Shown here in pieces: positions 24,924-33,037 of a DNA stretch of 64,000 nt; the stretch's first letter is position 1, and each line of letters opens with the position of its first letter. The notes under the pieces are model-generated. The model was given only the letters and a program-made list of their open reading frames with translations, made no database searches and was not told where the DNA came from. The DNA lies in the NCBI RefSeq assembly GCF_000429485.1, contig NZ_AUBY01000009.1, forward strand, positions 186,001 to 250,000. Reading direction: 5' to 3'. Made by a program: the position numbers and the translations under genes. Source of the stretch: Aliagarivorans marinus DSM 23064. Its GTDB lineage: Bacteria; Pseudomonadota; Gammaproteobacteria; Enterobacterales; Celerinatantimonadaceae.

Positions 24924-26203
24924 GTGAGCAGTTATTCGTTCGCCTAAGCGCCGACCCGTTAGCCGCCATTCCGTGGCTAGTGTGGTCCTCGAGCGAGAAA
25001 GAGGTCATCGCCTCCGGTGAGTTAAGTGATGCCAGCCAGTTGGTGAGCTTGCAAGACAAGCAACAGCAGCGACCGTTGCAGATCTTGGTCAGTGCCGCCG
25101 ATCTGCTGATTACTCCGCTTGAGCTGCCACGCTCCGCCCAACGCTCTTGGCAGCAAGTGGCGGTGTTTATGCTGGAAGAGCAGCTGGCCCAAGCGCCGGA
25201 AGATCTGCATGTTGCACTGCTCGGTAAGACTGGCAATCAGATGATGTTTGCAGTACTTGACCATCAACTGATGACCCGCTGGCAAGGCTGGCTAGAGGAT
25301 GCTGGGCTGGAAAGCAGCAGCTGGCAGGTGGATGCGCTGTGTTTGCCACAGCCTGACTCCGGACAGTTGAGCGCTCTGCAGCTAGGTCAGCAATGGCTAC
25401 TGCGAGATGCCCGCGGGCGCGCACTCGCCGTCGATCAGAGCTGGCTAGATAGCGCCATTACCGCGCTGGCAGAAGAGCAGACCCAACAACCGGTTGCAGA
25501 GTCCGAGCCATTAGAAGGCGAAGAAGACGAATCTGACCAACAGCAAGCCGATGCGGGCAGCGACACGCTGGTGGTGCGCCATTACAGCAGCGCACCCGCA
25601 AGCAAACCCGCTGGCGTGCAGTGGCAGGCAGAAACCCCCGAGCTAGCGATGCAGTTACTGGCTGAGGGCGCGAGAGCCTATAGCCACAACCTGCTGCAAG
25701 GCATCTATCGCAGCGAAGGCGCGCTGACCAAACTGTGGCGTCAATGGCGCAAGGTCACGGTGGCTGCCGGTGTTTGCTTTGTGATGGCTTTGGGCCAGCA
25801 AGGCGCCCAGTGGTATGTCGCCAAGCAACAGGCGGATCAGCTGCAGGAGCAAATCCGCGAGGTCTATCAGCGGGTATTCCCAGATGTACAACGGGTGCGC
25901 GATGGCCGTATTCGAGGCGATTTCCGCCGCGCCTTGGCGCAGCTGGAGCAGGGCGATGAGCAGGCCTTCTTCGCCATGATGAATCAAGTGGGTAGCGAGA
26001 TCGCTAAGATCGATGATTTCTCGCCGCGCAGTATGCGTTTTGAGCAAAACAAGCAAGAGATCCGCCTACAGGCTCAAGCCAAAGAGTTCCAACATTTTGA
26101 GCAGCTGCGACAGGCGCTGGCGCCGCTAGAGACCGAGCAGGGCACCTTGAACAGTACCGATCAGGGCGTTAACGGTTCGCTGGTAATTAGGAGGCAGCCA
26201 TGA
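24920..26203 (+). CDS. gspL: type II secretion protein GspL
   Basis: 427 residues. Actin-like cytoplasmic domain that binds GspE (residues ~1-255), an acidic insert (EGEEDESDQQQAD), one membrane helix (~275-292, VTVAAGVCFVMALGQ), and a periplasmic ferredoxin-like domain. GTG start overlaps gspK by 4 bases. Confidence 0.94.
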   Translation: MSEQLFVRLSADPLAAIPWLVWSSSEKEVIASGELSDASQLVSLQDKQQQRPLQILVSAADLLITPLELPRSAQRSWQQVAVFMLEEQLAQAPEDLHVALLGKTGNQMMFAVLDHQLMTRWQGWLEDAGLESSSWQVDALCLPQPDSGQLSALQLGQQWLLRDARGRALAVDQSWLDSAITALAEEQTQQPVAESEPLEGEEDESDQQQADAGSDTLVVRHYSSAPASKPAGVQWQAETPELAMQLLAEGARAYSHNLLQGIYRSEGALTKLWRQWRKVTVAAGVCFVMALGQQGAQWYVAKQQADQLQEQIREVYQRVFPDVQRVRDGRIRGDFRRALAQLEQGDEQAFFAMMNQVGSEIAKIDDFSPRSMRFEQNKQEIRLQAQAKEFQHFEQLRQALAPLETEQGTLNSTDQGVNGSLVIRRQP

Positions 26204-26670
26204 AGCAGTGGTGGCAAGGTCTGAATCTACGTGAACAGCAACTGGTCGGCATAATGGCCGTGCTAGTGCTGATTGCCGTCTTATTCTGGGGCGTATGGCG
26301 CCCAGTGGTGGAGGCCAAAGAGCAGCAGCAACAGCGCGTCACTAGCCAACAGCAGACTCTGAGCTGGGTGCGCCAACAAGGTGAGTTGCTGTTGTCTCAA
26401 GGAAATCGCCAAGCCCGCCCGGGTTCGGTGAATGTGAACCAAGCGGTGAGCTCAAGTGCACGTCAACAAGCGATTAAGCTGGCGCGTATTCAGCCGCGTG
26501 GCGATGAGGTGGAGGTGTGGATCGAGGACGTGGTATTTGATCGGCTGGTGAACTGGCTGCGCCTGCTCGATAGCCGTTATGGCATCGTCATCGATACCTT
26601 GGATATCGAAGCCCAGCAAACCCCGGGCGTGGTGAATGTACGTCGTTTGAAGTTGAGTAAACGCCAATGA
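26200..26670 (+). CDS. gspM: type II secretion protein GspM
   Basis: 156 residues. Short cytoplasmic start (MKQWWQGLNLREQQL), membrane helix ~16-36, coiled stretch rich in Gln, and a periplasmic ferredoxin-like domain (VFDRLVNWLRLLDSRYGI). Partner of GspL. Overlaps neighbours by 4 bases on both sides. Confidence 0.93.
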   Translation: MKQWWQGLNLREQQLVGIMAVLVLIAVLFWGVWRPVVEAKEQQQQRVTSQQQTLSWVRQQGELLLSQGNRQARPGSVNVNQAVSSSARQQAIKLARIQPRGDEVEVWIEDVVFDRLVNWLRLLDSRYGIVIDTLDIEAQQTPGVVNVRRLKLSKRQ

Positions 26671-27419
26671 AAAAGTTTTTCCTGAGTGCGCTGCTACTGA
26701 TACTGGTGTATCTGGGTAGCCTGCTCTATACCTTGCCGGCCCATGTAGTGATGCAGTTTGTGCCCCTACCGAAGGGGCTGACCATCGGCCAGGTAGATGG
26801 CCGCATCTGGCAAGGCAGCGCCAAACAGGTGCGCGTTGAGGGGATTGAGCTTGATAAGCTCAAATGGGATTTCAGGCCGTTTGCCCTGCTTACCGGTAAG
26901 CTTGCGCTTGAACTGGAGGCGGAGCACCCTTCGTTACGCGCCAACGGTGTGGTGGAGTATGGCAGCGCCGGGCTTGCGGCCAAGGGCTGGCAAGCCAATG
27001 TGGATGCTGAATGGCTGATCTCACAGATCGCTCTGCCAGTGCCAGCCTCGGCCGAAGGGCGTTTGTATCTTGAGCTAAGTGAAGCCTTAGTGCAGCCAGA
27101 CAGCCTGCGCTGCGACGCCTTACAAGGCACCTTAGAGTGGGTTGAGCCGGTGCTGCAAACGCCTATCGCCGAACTCGGCTTTGACGATATGTTTGCTCGC
27201 CTCGACTGTGTTGAGGGGCAATTGCGTCTGGCGCTCAACCATCAAGACCCGATGATCGATCTTGAATCCGAGGTATTGGTGGGAGCGGGTAACTGGCGCA
27301 GCTCAGGCAAGCTCAAAGCAGGAGCTGAGCTGCCGGAGATGCTAGCCGGCAATATGCACTTCATCGGTAACAGTGACTCGCAAGGTTACTACCGCTTCAA
27401 CCAACGAGGACGGTTGTAA
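26667..27419 (+). CDS. gspN: type II secretion protein GspN
   Basis: 250 residues with an N-terminal membrane anchor and GspN-family features (LPAHVVMQFVPLPKGLTIGQVDGRIWQGSA; KWDFRPFALLTGKL). GspN is found only in some type II systems and its role is unclear. It is the last gene of the operon; its TAA stop (27417-27419) touches the left end of a MITE-like element. Confidence 0.92.
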   Translation: MKKFFLSALLLILVYLGSLLYTLPAHVVMQFVPLPKGLTIGQVDGRIWQGSAKQVRVEGIELDKLKWDFRPFALLTGKLALELEAEHPSLRANGVVEYGSAGLAAKGWQANVDAEWLISQIALPVPASAEGRLYLELSEALVQPDSLRCDALQGTLEWVEPVLQTPIAELGFDDMFARLDCVEGQLRLALNHQDPMIDLESEVLVGAGNWRSSGKLKAGAELPEMLAGNMHFIGNSDSQGYYRFNQRGRL

Positions 27420-27578
27420 TACCAATCCACATGAGTAACTGACCGCCCTTGCTGGTTCAAATCATTGATGACAGCGTCAACGCTTTTGTAATTAGCCCAC
27501 TAGTTACGGCAAGCGCTTCCTCGTCCTCAATGATTTTTCCTTCGCCATACCTGGCCACTTACTTATCCGGATTGGTAT
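27419..27578. mobile_element. 160-bp MITE-like palindromic element
   Basis: The ends are imperfect ~26-bp inverted repeats: ATACCAATCC(AC)AT(G)AGTAA(C)TG(A)CC on the left and, read from the other strand, ATACCAATCC(GG)AT(A)AGTAA(G)TG(G)CC on the right. Inside is a second inverted pair, AAATCATTGA (27459-27468) with TCAATGATTT (27527-27536). It encodes no protein. Elements with ATACCAATCC ends are, from memory, dispersed in marine gammaproteobacterial genomes. No target duplication was obvious. Confidence 0.72.
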
Positions 27579-28240
27579 AGCCCCACCATCAACTCGCGAT
27601 AATCGTCGATCCCGATGTGGCGGCTCGCGGTGTTTGCCGGGAGCGCTGGGCGTTTGGAATCGGGGTTGAGGATGGCCACCCGATGGGCAATGCCGAACTG
27701 GGCGGCCACGTCGAGCAGTGCTTGGTTGTCATCGATAAACAGGCTGCGCGCTGGCTCGAAGTGATGGTGGTGCTGCAACTGCTGCCACAGCTCCAGTTCC
27801 TCTTTGGGCTGCTGGAACTGATGGGTGCTGTAGATGGCGTCGAGATGCTCGCCAAGGTTGGTGCGCTCCAGCTTAAGGGCTAGCCCATCAGGGTGGCAGT
27901 TGGTCACCAGCACTCGCTGTTTTCCGGCTTGTTTCAAGGCCACTAAAAACGCCTCGGCATGCTCGCGCCAGGCTATCTTCTCTTGTACTTCGCGTTTTAG
28001 CTGCATGATGTCTAAGCCGGTGTGTTCACGCCAGTGATCAAGGCAGTACCAGGTCAGTTTTCCAAGGTTTTGCTGGTAATCGGCATACAGCGCTTGTTGC
28101 GCCTGTTGCTCGTTGATTTGGTTGAGCTCGGCATAGCGGCGTGGCAGGTGTTTCTGCCAGAAGTAATCGTCGTAATGTAGATCGAGCAGGGTGCCATCCA
28201 TATCCAATAGCACTGTGTCGATAGTGGTCCAATCGAGCAT
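27563..28240 (-). CDS. yrfG: HAD-family GMP/IMP nucleotidase YrfG
   Basis: 225 residues from the ATG at 28240, with AGGAG ~11 bases upstream; a longer frame to 28339 would run over the divergent nudE start. HAD motif I is VLLDMDGTLLDL (~10-21), motif II VTNCH, motif III Lys in the PKEELELW region and motif IV FIDDNQALLD. The family dephosphorylates purine nucleotides. The last four codons (YQSG) and the stop lie within the right inverted repeat of the MITE-like element, so the native C-terminus has probably been replaced. Confidence 0.9.
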   Translation of the reverse strand: MLDWTTIDTVLLDMDGTLLDLHYDDYFWQKHLPRRYAELNQINEQQAQQALYADYQQNLGKLTWYCLDHWREHTGLDIMQLKREVQEKIAWREHAEAFLVALKQAGKQRVLVTNCHPDGLALKLERTNLGEHLDAIYSTHQFQQPKEELELWQQLQHHHHFEPARSLFIDDNQALLDVAAQFGIAHRVAILNPDSKRPALPANTASRHIGIDDYRELMVGLYQSG

Positions 28241-28332
28241 AAAACCGGCTTCTCCTTGAGGCTTTGCCACAGCAGTGTAACAATGAAAATGAATACCGCC
28301 ACCCTGACTGTCGGGATCAGAAAAGGATAACA

Positions 28333-28881
28333 ATGACAAAGCGAGTTGGGCCGAAACTTTTACACTCAGCGATCACCGCTCGCAGCCGATACTTTCAAGT
28401 AGAAGAGCTGCATCTGGAGTTTGCTAATGGCGAACAGCGTGTTTACGAGCGCCTTGCGGGCTCCGGGCGTGGCGCAGTAATGGTAGTGCCGGTCACCGAT
28501 GACGGATATTTATTACTGGTGAAAGAATATGCTGCTGCAACCGAGCGTTATGAGCTAGGCTTTCCCAAAGGCTTGGTCGACCCGGGCGAGTTGCCCATCG
28601 ATGCGGCTAATCGTGAGCTACAAGAAGAGATAGGCTTTTCGGCTGAGCAGCTGGTCGAGCTCAGTGAACTATCGGTAGCGCCCGGCTTTATGTCGGCGCA
28701 GATGAAGGTATTTGCCGCCAGTGGCCTAACGGCCAGCCGGTTAAAAGGCGATGAACCCGAGCCGCTAGAGCTGGTGCGGGTTCCGTTAGATCAGGCGTTT
28801 AGCCTGCTGCAGCGAGATGATTTTAACGAGGCGCGCAGTGTAGCCGCGCTGTTTTTATACGAGCAATGGCACAGAGAATAG
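28333..28881 (+). CDS. nudE: ADP compounds hydrolase NudE (Nudix)
   Basis: 182 residues from the ATG at 28333 with AAAGGA 6 bases before. The Nudix box is complete: G of GLVDPGE, then RELQEEIGF. The frame and the tail (FLYEQW) match NudE, which hydrolyses ADP-ribose, NADH and diadenosine polyphosphates. It is divergent from yrfG with a 92-bp gap, and overlaps cysQ by 16 bases. Confidence 0.93.
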   Translation: MTKRVGPKLLHSAITARSRYFQVEELHLEFANGEQRVYERLAGSGRGAVMVVPVTDDGYLLLVKEYAAATERYELGFPKGLVDPGELPIDAANRELQEEIGFSAEQLVELSELSVAPGFMSAQMKVFAASGLTASRLKGDEPEPLELVRVPLDQAFSLLQRDDFNEARSVAALFLYEQWHRE

Positions 28882-29714
28882 TCTTGAACAACCAGCAACA
28901 TGATTTGGCTCAGTCGCTGCTGAGCAGCGCCTGTGAGATAGCCGAGCAGGCCGGAGACCTGATTAACAGCATCTATCAGCAAGGTGATTACCAGAGCGAG
29001 TGGAAGTCCGACTCGACCCCGGTAACCAGCGCCGACTATGCAGCGCATCATTTCCTTCTTGAGCAACTAGAAAAGCTTACTCCCGACATTCCGATTCTGT
29101 CAGAAGAACACGCCGCGATCCCCTTAGAAAAGCGCGCTCATTGGTCGCGTTATTGGCTGGTTGACCCGCTCGATGGTACCCAAGAGTTTGTTTCGGGCAG
29201 CGGTGATTTTGCCACTGAGCTGGCCTTGGTCGAGAACAACCAGCCAGTGCTGGGCGTGGTCTACGGACCGGTGGTGGGCAAGCGCTACAGCGCAGTCAAG
29301 GGCCATGGCGCTAGCTTGCGTTTTCAAGGCAAAGAGCAGTCGATTCACAGTACGCATTACGCCACACCGCCTGAGCGTATTCGAGTAGCGACTAGCCGGG
29401 TACAGAATCCGGCCTTGCTGCAAGCCATCCTCAGTGGTGATTTTCGTTATCATCTCCAGCCCTTGGGCAGTGCCAGTTTAAAGAGCTGTTTGGTGGCGGA
29501 AGGGCTGGCTGATTGCTACATTCGTATCGGTCCAACCGGTGAATGGGATACCGGCGCGCCGCAGATTATCTTGCAAGAAGCCGGCGGCGACTTGTTTGAC
29601 TTGCAGCTACAAGCCCTTAGCTATAACCAGCGTGAGTCCTTGGAGAACCCCAACTTTATCTCCTTGGGTGATGCCTCACTGCCGTGGCACGAGATCCTTA
29701 AGCGCAATCATTAG
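28866..29714 (+). CDS. cysQ: 3'(2'),5'-bisphosphate nucleotidase CysQ
   Basis: 282 residues from the ATG at 28866, or 276 from a TTG at 28884; neither start has a strong ribosome site. Inositol-phosphatase fold with metal motifs EEH (SEEHAAI), DPLDGTQEF and the C-terminal WDTGAPQIIL. It removes the 3' phosphate of PAP formed in sulfate assimilation. Overlap with nudE indicates cotranscription; the nudE-cysQ pair is conserved in relatives. Confidence 0.93.
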   Translation: MAQRIVLNNQQHDLAQSLLSSACEIAEQAGDLINSIYQQGDYQSEWKSDSTPVTSADYAAHHFLLEQLEKLTPDIPILSEEHAAIPLEKRAHWSRYWLVDPLDGTQEFVSGSGDFATELALVENNQPVLGVVYGPVVGKRYSAVKGHGASLRFQGKEQSIHSTHYATPPERIRVATSRVQNPALLQAILSGDFRYHLQPLGSASLKSCLVAEGLADCYIRIGPTGEWDTGAPQIILQEAGGDLFDLQLQALSYNQRESLENPNFISLGDASLPWHEILKRNH

Positions 29715-29841
29715 TGCGGGTTTTTGCTACCTGGGTTTAACATATGCAAATACAATGGTTTAACCATGAGGGTTGGTGTTATACTTGGCCCCAAATAACA
29801 GGGACGCACGGCCTAGCCGTGGATGTATAAGGAGAGACAAG

Positions 29842-30258
29842 GTGACGCAGTTGTTCAGGCCACTTCAATTTGTACTGAGCGTATTGGCTGGCGCAGCAAT
29901 CAGCCTAAATGCAATGGCTGTCGATATGTCTGACGAAGCCATTAGCGAGCGTATCAAACCCGTGGGTAACGTCTATCTCGATGGCGAGCTGGATATTGCC
30001 AAAGCCCCAGAAGCCAGTGCGGGTCCCCGCGATGGCGCAACCATCTACAACACCTTCTGTACTGCGTGTCATAGCACTGGTGTCGCAGGCGCGCCTAAGC
30101 GCGGCGATGCTGATGAGTGGGCGGCGCGTGTGGGCAAAGGCGAAGATACGGTATTTGCGAACGCCTGGAATGGTATCAACGCGATGCCCGCCAAAGGTAC
30201 CTGCGGTGATTGTAGCGAAGATGAAATTAAGGCAGCGATTGCCTACCTGACTCAGTAG
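29842..30258 (+). CDS. periplasmic monohaem cytochrome c5
   Basis: 138 residues from a GTG at 29842 (AAGGAG 7 bases upstream). Signal peptide ending ...SLNAMA. One haem site C73-TA-CH77, axial Met likely M115 (INAMPAKG) and an extra pair C121/C124 (CGDC), the disulfide typical of cytochrome c5. The family carries electrons in the periplasm, for example to terminal oxidases; in Shewanella the ScyA protein is comparable. A candidate -10 box TATACT is at 29780-29785. Confidence 0.88.
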   Translation: MTQLFRPLQFVLSVLAGAAISLNAMAVDMSDEAISERIKPVGNVYLDGELDIAKAPEASAGPRDGATIYNTFCTACHSTGVAGAPKRGDADEWAARVGKGEDTVFANAWNGINAMPAKGTCGDCSEDEIKAAIAYLTQ

Positions 30259-30280
30259 TCGCTGATACCGCGAATCTGTT

Positions 30281-30310
30281 AAAGGCTCCTTTCGGAGCCT
30301 TTGTTGTTTC
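30281..30310 (+). terminator. terminator after cytochrome c5 gene
   Basis: Stem AAAGGCTCC (30281-30289) with GGAGCCTTT (30294-30302), loop TTTC, then TTGTTGTTT. Confidence 0.87.
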
Positions 30311-30409
30311 TAGCGCCGACTGAGACGCTTTAGCAATAGCTTGATTGCTGTTACTCAAGGCCGTGCAAGGTATAATCTTCGTAGTAACTAGAACCCGAGT
30401 GAGTAAGAA

Positions 30410-31069
30410 ATGAAGTTCAAAGGCATCTTGTTTGATTTAGATGGCACCTTGGTCAACTCCATGGCCTCTGTTGAGCGCGCGTGGCGTGCCTGGGCCGGAC
30501 GTAATGGCCTGGAAGCCGACTTTGTAATGGAGAACATTCATGGCCGCCCTGCGTGTGAATCGGTAGCGATGCTGCTCAAAGACTCCCATGAGATGGAAGT
30601 GAAGGGCGAGGCAATGTGGCTGGAGATGATGGAAGCCACTGACACCGACGATGTGGTGGCTGAACCGGGCGCGTTAGCATTGCTGGACAAGCTAGCTGAG
30701 CTGGGCCTGCCATGGGCGATCGTAACCTCTGGCACTGACAAGGTGGCACGAGCGCGAATTAAGGCGGCGGGCTTGCCAGAGCCTAGCGTATTGGTCACCG
30801 CCAATCAGGTGGAGAAAGGCAAACCTGAGCCCGAGCCGTTCTTGCTTGGTGCAGAAAAGCTGGGTTTGGCAGCGCAAGATTGCCTGGTGTTTGAAGATTC
30901 TGCAGCGGGCGTGACCGCCGGTAAGGCGGCGGGGGCTAAGGTTGCTGCACTCACCGCGTACAGCAGCCAGCAAGAACTGCCTGAGGCGGATGCTTATCTG
31001 TCATCCCTTGAGCTTGCGGCGATCGAAGTGAGCGAGCAAGGCTTTGTGCTGCAGCAACTGAGCCGCTAG
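30410..31069 (+). CDS. hxpA: HAD-family sugar phosphatase HxpA (YfbT)
   Basis: 219 residues. HAD motif I FDLDGTLVNS (8-17), motif II IVTSGT, motif III lysine in EKGKPEPEPF and motif IV VFEDSAAGV. The segments VERAWRAWA, IHGRPA and GLPWAIVTSGT follow E. coli YfbT (HxpA), which dephosphorylates hexitol and hexose phosphates. Single gene; convergent with the downstream GTPase gene. Confidence 0.88.
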   Translation: MKFKGILFDLDGTLVNSMASVERAWRAWAGRNGLEADFVMENIHGRPACESVAMLLKDSHEMEVKGEAMWLEMMEATDTDDVVAEPGALALLDKLAELGLPWAIVTSGTDKVARARIKAAGLPEPSVLVTANQVEKGKPEPEPFLLGAEKLGLAAQDCLVFEDSAAGVTAGKAAGAKVAALTAYSSQQELPEADAYLSSLELAAIEVSEQGFVLQQLSR

Positions 31070-31111
31070 TTCTCTGCGCGCTTTAGGGCGTAGTAGATAC
31101 GAGGGCGCAGC

Positions 31112-32038
31112 CTAACGGCGGCGCCTTTTCTTTTTTTTCTTACCGTTTTGCTCTTCTTCCTCGGCTTTGCGGGCCAGCATTTCATCCACCGCAGCTTGCT
31201 CGGTCACCGCCATCTCTGGGGTCTCCAAGGTGATCTCGCCGATAGTGCCGTCGCGCAACTCGTTGAGGATAATGGTTGCAACCTTAACAAAGTCGACATG
31301 GCCACCGCGTACTAAACAGCCGCGTTTCGCGCCGATCACTTCCATCAGCTCCACTTCATATTCAGGCAGCTCATCGAGCTGGTAGCGGGCTTTAAGTAGC
31401 TCCGGGTAGGCCCCAATCAGGTACTCACAGGCGAAGGCTGCCACGTCGTCGTAGTCCATGGCGGTGTCTTTCACCGCTCCGGTGGTAGCCAGACGGTAGC
31501 CACTGGATTCATTGTCGAACTTGGGCCAAAGGATCCCGGGGGTGTCCGACAGGATGATATTACCTTCCAGCTTGATGCGCTGCTGCGCTTTGGTGACCGC
31601 GGGCTCATTACCGGTTTTTGCGATGATGCGTCCCGCCAAGGTGTTGATCAGGGTCGACTTGCCGACATTGGGGATGCCGCAAATCATGGTGTGGATCGGC
31701 TTATCCACGGTGCCCTTGTTAGGCAGCATGCTGCGGCACAGATCTAACAGTTGTTGAGTCTGGTTACCTTTGATGGTGCAGAGCGGAATGGCGCGCACGC
31801 CTTTCTCTTGCTCCAAGTGCTGGCGCCAGCGCTCGGTGAGCTCAGGGTCCGCTAGATCGCTCTTGTTCAGCACCTTGATACAAGGGGTATCGCCCCGCAG
31901 CTTGTGGATCAGCGGGTTCTCACTGCTGAAGGGGATACGCGCATCCAGCACTTCGATAACCAGATCGATCTTGGGCATCACCTCTTTGATCTGTTTCTGA
32001 GCCTTGTGCATATGGCCCGGATACCATTGAATTGCCAT
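31112..32038 (-). CDS. ylqF: circularly permuted ribosome-assembly GTPase, YlqF/RbgA family
   Basis: 308 residues. The GTPase motifs are permuted: G4 NKSD at 58-61 precedes G1 GIPNVGKST (121-129) and G3 DTPG (165-168). The start MAIQWYPGHMHKAQKQI is the family signature. RbgA in Bacillus matures the 50S subunit; the gammaproteobacterial homologues are less studied. The C-terminus has a strongly basic tail (KKKKKRRRR), fitting RNA contact. Confidence 0.92.
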   Translation of the reverse strand: MAIQWYPGHMHKAQKQIKEVMPKIDLVIEVLDARIPFSSENPLIHKLRGDTPCIKVLNKSDLADPELTERWRQHLEQEKGVRAIPLCTIKGNQTQQLLDLCRSMLPNKGTVDKPIHTMICGIPNVGKSTLINTLAGRIIAKTGNEPAVTKAQQRIKLEGNIILSDTPGILWPKFDNESSGYRLATTGAVKDTAMDYDDVAAFACEYLIGAYPELLKARYQLDELPEYEVELMEVIGAKRGCLVRGGHVDFVKVATIILNELRDGTIGEITLETPEMAVTEQAAVDEMLARKAEEEEQNGKKKKKRRRR

Positions 32039-32309
32039 CTGTTCCCCCGATTCGAGTAAGACTCATCATCTCAGTATGTGGTATTGCCTGCAGATAACCA
32101 CGGGTGACAGCTAAAGACAATAGCAAGGAGATATCACCCTAATTAAGCGCCGACTCACTGCAGCTATCATAGGCGGCAGTGAAAAATCTCGGCATCTGGC
32201 CTGCGTGCCGACTGAGTGCGAGTGTGTTTGAAAACGCGCCATTGTACTTGAAGGGCGAACAATCTGCAGAGTTTATTGCCACATCCCCAATCCCTGATTA
32301 GAGTTATAG

Positions 32310-32990
32310 ATGAATAACCCAGTGGCTCAAGGACTTATGGACAAGGACATGTCAAATAGTGTGGCCGAAGACCTGGAAAGAGAAGACCTCGATCTCAAGC
32401 ATCGCAAGGAATATCACAAATCTCGACACTTCCACTATAAAAAGCGCTACCGTCATGCGCGGCGCTTCTTCTGGTACTTTATCGGGGCACTGATTCTACT
32501 GTTGGTGATGCTAGTGTCGGTGGCGATCCTCTACAGCAAAGTCAAAGCTGAACAACAGCAGCTACAGGCGGTGCTGAGAAACTTGGAGAAGACCGACCAA
32601 CAAATGGCGCTGTTATCCCAGCAGCTCAGTGAGTCGCGGGTGCAAAACTATCTGCTGACCAAGGAGCGTTATCCGCAGCTGCGCTTGCTCGAGCACAATC
32701 AACTATTAGCGGTCGATTACGCCGGGATCACCTCGGTGATGTTTAGCAATGAAAACAGTGGGCTAAGCTCCATCTACTTGAATTACCAACTGTTACTTGA
32801 AGAGCCGCTTGAGGGGAATCTCAACCTGGTGCTGTTAGGTGATGATGTGCAGGTGATCCAACGTTTTGCCATCGATGTAAGCAAGCACGACGAAGACAAT
32901 CCTATGTTGTTGCAGGGGAAGTTGCGTTTGAGTACTGAGGGGGAGACGGTTCGCTATTTTCGCTTTCATAGCGAATCGGAAGAGCAGTAA
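32310..32990 (+). CDS. unrecognised single-pass membrane protein with coiled coil
   Basis: 226 residues; I do not recognise the family. Residues 1-50 are charged, with an acidic stretch (EDLEREDLDLKHRKEY) then a basic His/Tyr/Arg-rich stretch (HKSRHFHYKKRYRHARR). One membrane helix (~53-75, FFWYFIGALILLLVMLVSVAIL fits) is followed by a coiled coil (~77-112) and a C-terminal domain of ~110 residues with beta-like alternation (LNLVLLGDDVQVIQRFAIDV). The topology is inferred N-in, C-out (periplasmic). The ATG at 32310 has no clear ribosome site; in-frame ATGs at 32337 and 32349 are alternatives. It stands alone. Confidence 0.7.
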   Translation: MNNPVAQGLMDKDMSNSVAEDLEREDLDLKHRKEYHKSRHFHYKKRYRHARRFFWYFIGALILLLVMLVSVAILYSKVKAEQQQLQAVLRNLEKTDQQMALLSQQLSESRVQNYLLTKERYPQLRLLEHNQLLAVDYAGITSVMFSNENSGLSSIYLNYQLLLEEPLEGNLNLVLLGDDVQVIQRFAIDVSKHDEDNPMLLQGKLRLSTEGETVRYFRFHSESEEQ

Positions 32991-33019
32991 GTTGGGCCGT
33001 GTTATCACTTGCCCAACTT
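32989..33019. terminator. hairpin between membrane-protein and lipoprotein genes
   Basis: Stem AAGTTGGGC (32989-32997) with GCCCAACTT (33011-33019), placed between convergent genes. There is no T-run, so termination strength is uncertain. Confidence 0.5.
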
Positions 33020-33037
33020 AGATGCCGATTGGAAGGC

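Noticed and set aside
16022-27419. Possibility that the gsp operon is a type IV pilus or competence system
   Set aside because: The full C-N gene order, GspC/GspL/GspM/GspN and the calcium-site GspG are specific to type II secretion.
27419-27578. CRISPR-like or riboswitch reading of the palindromic element after gspN
   Set aside because: There is one copy only, no spacer-repeat pattern, and it lies at the 3' ends of both genes rather than in a leader.
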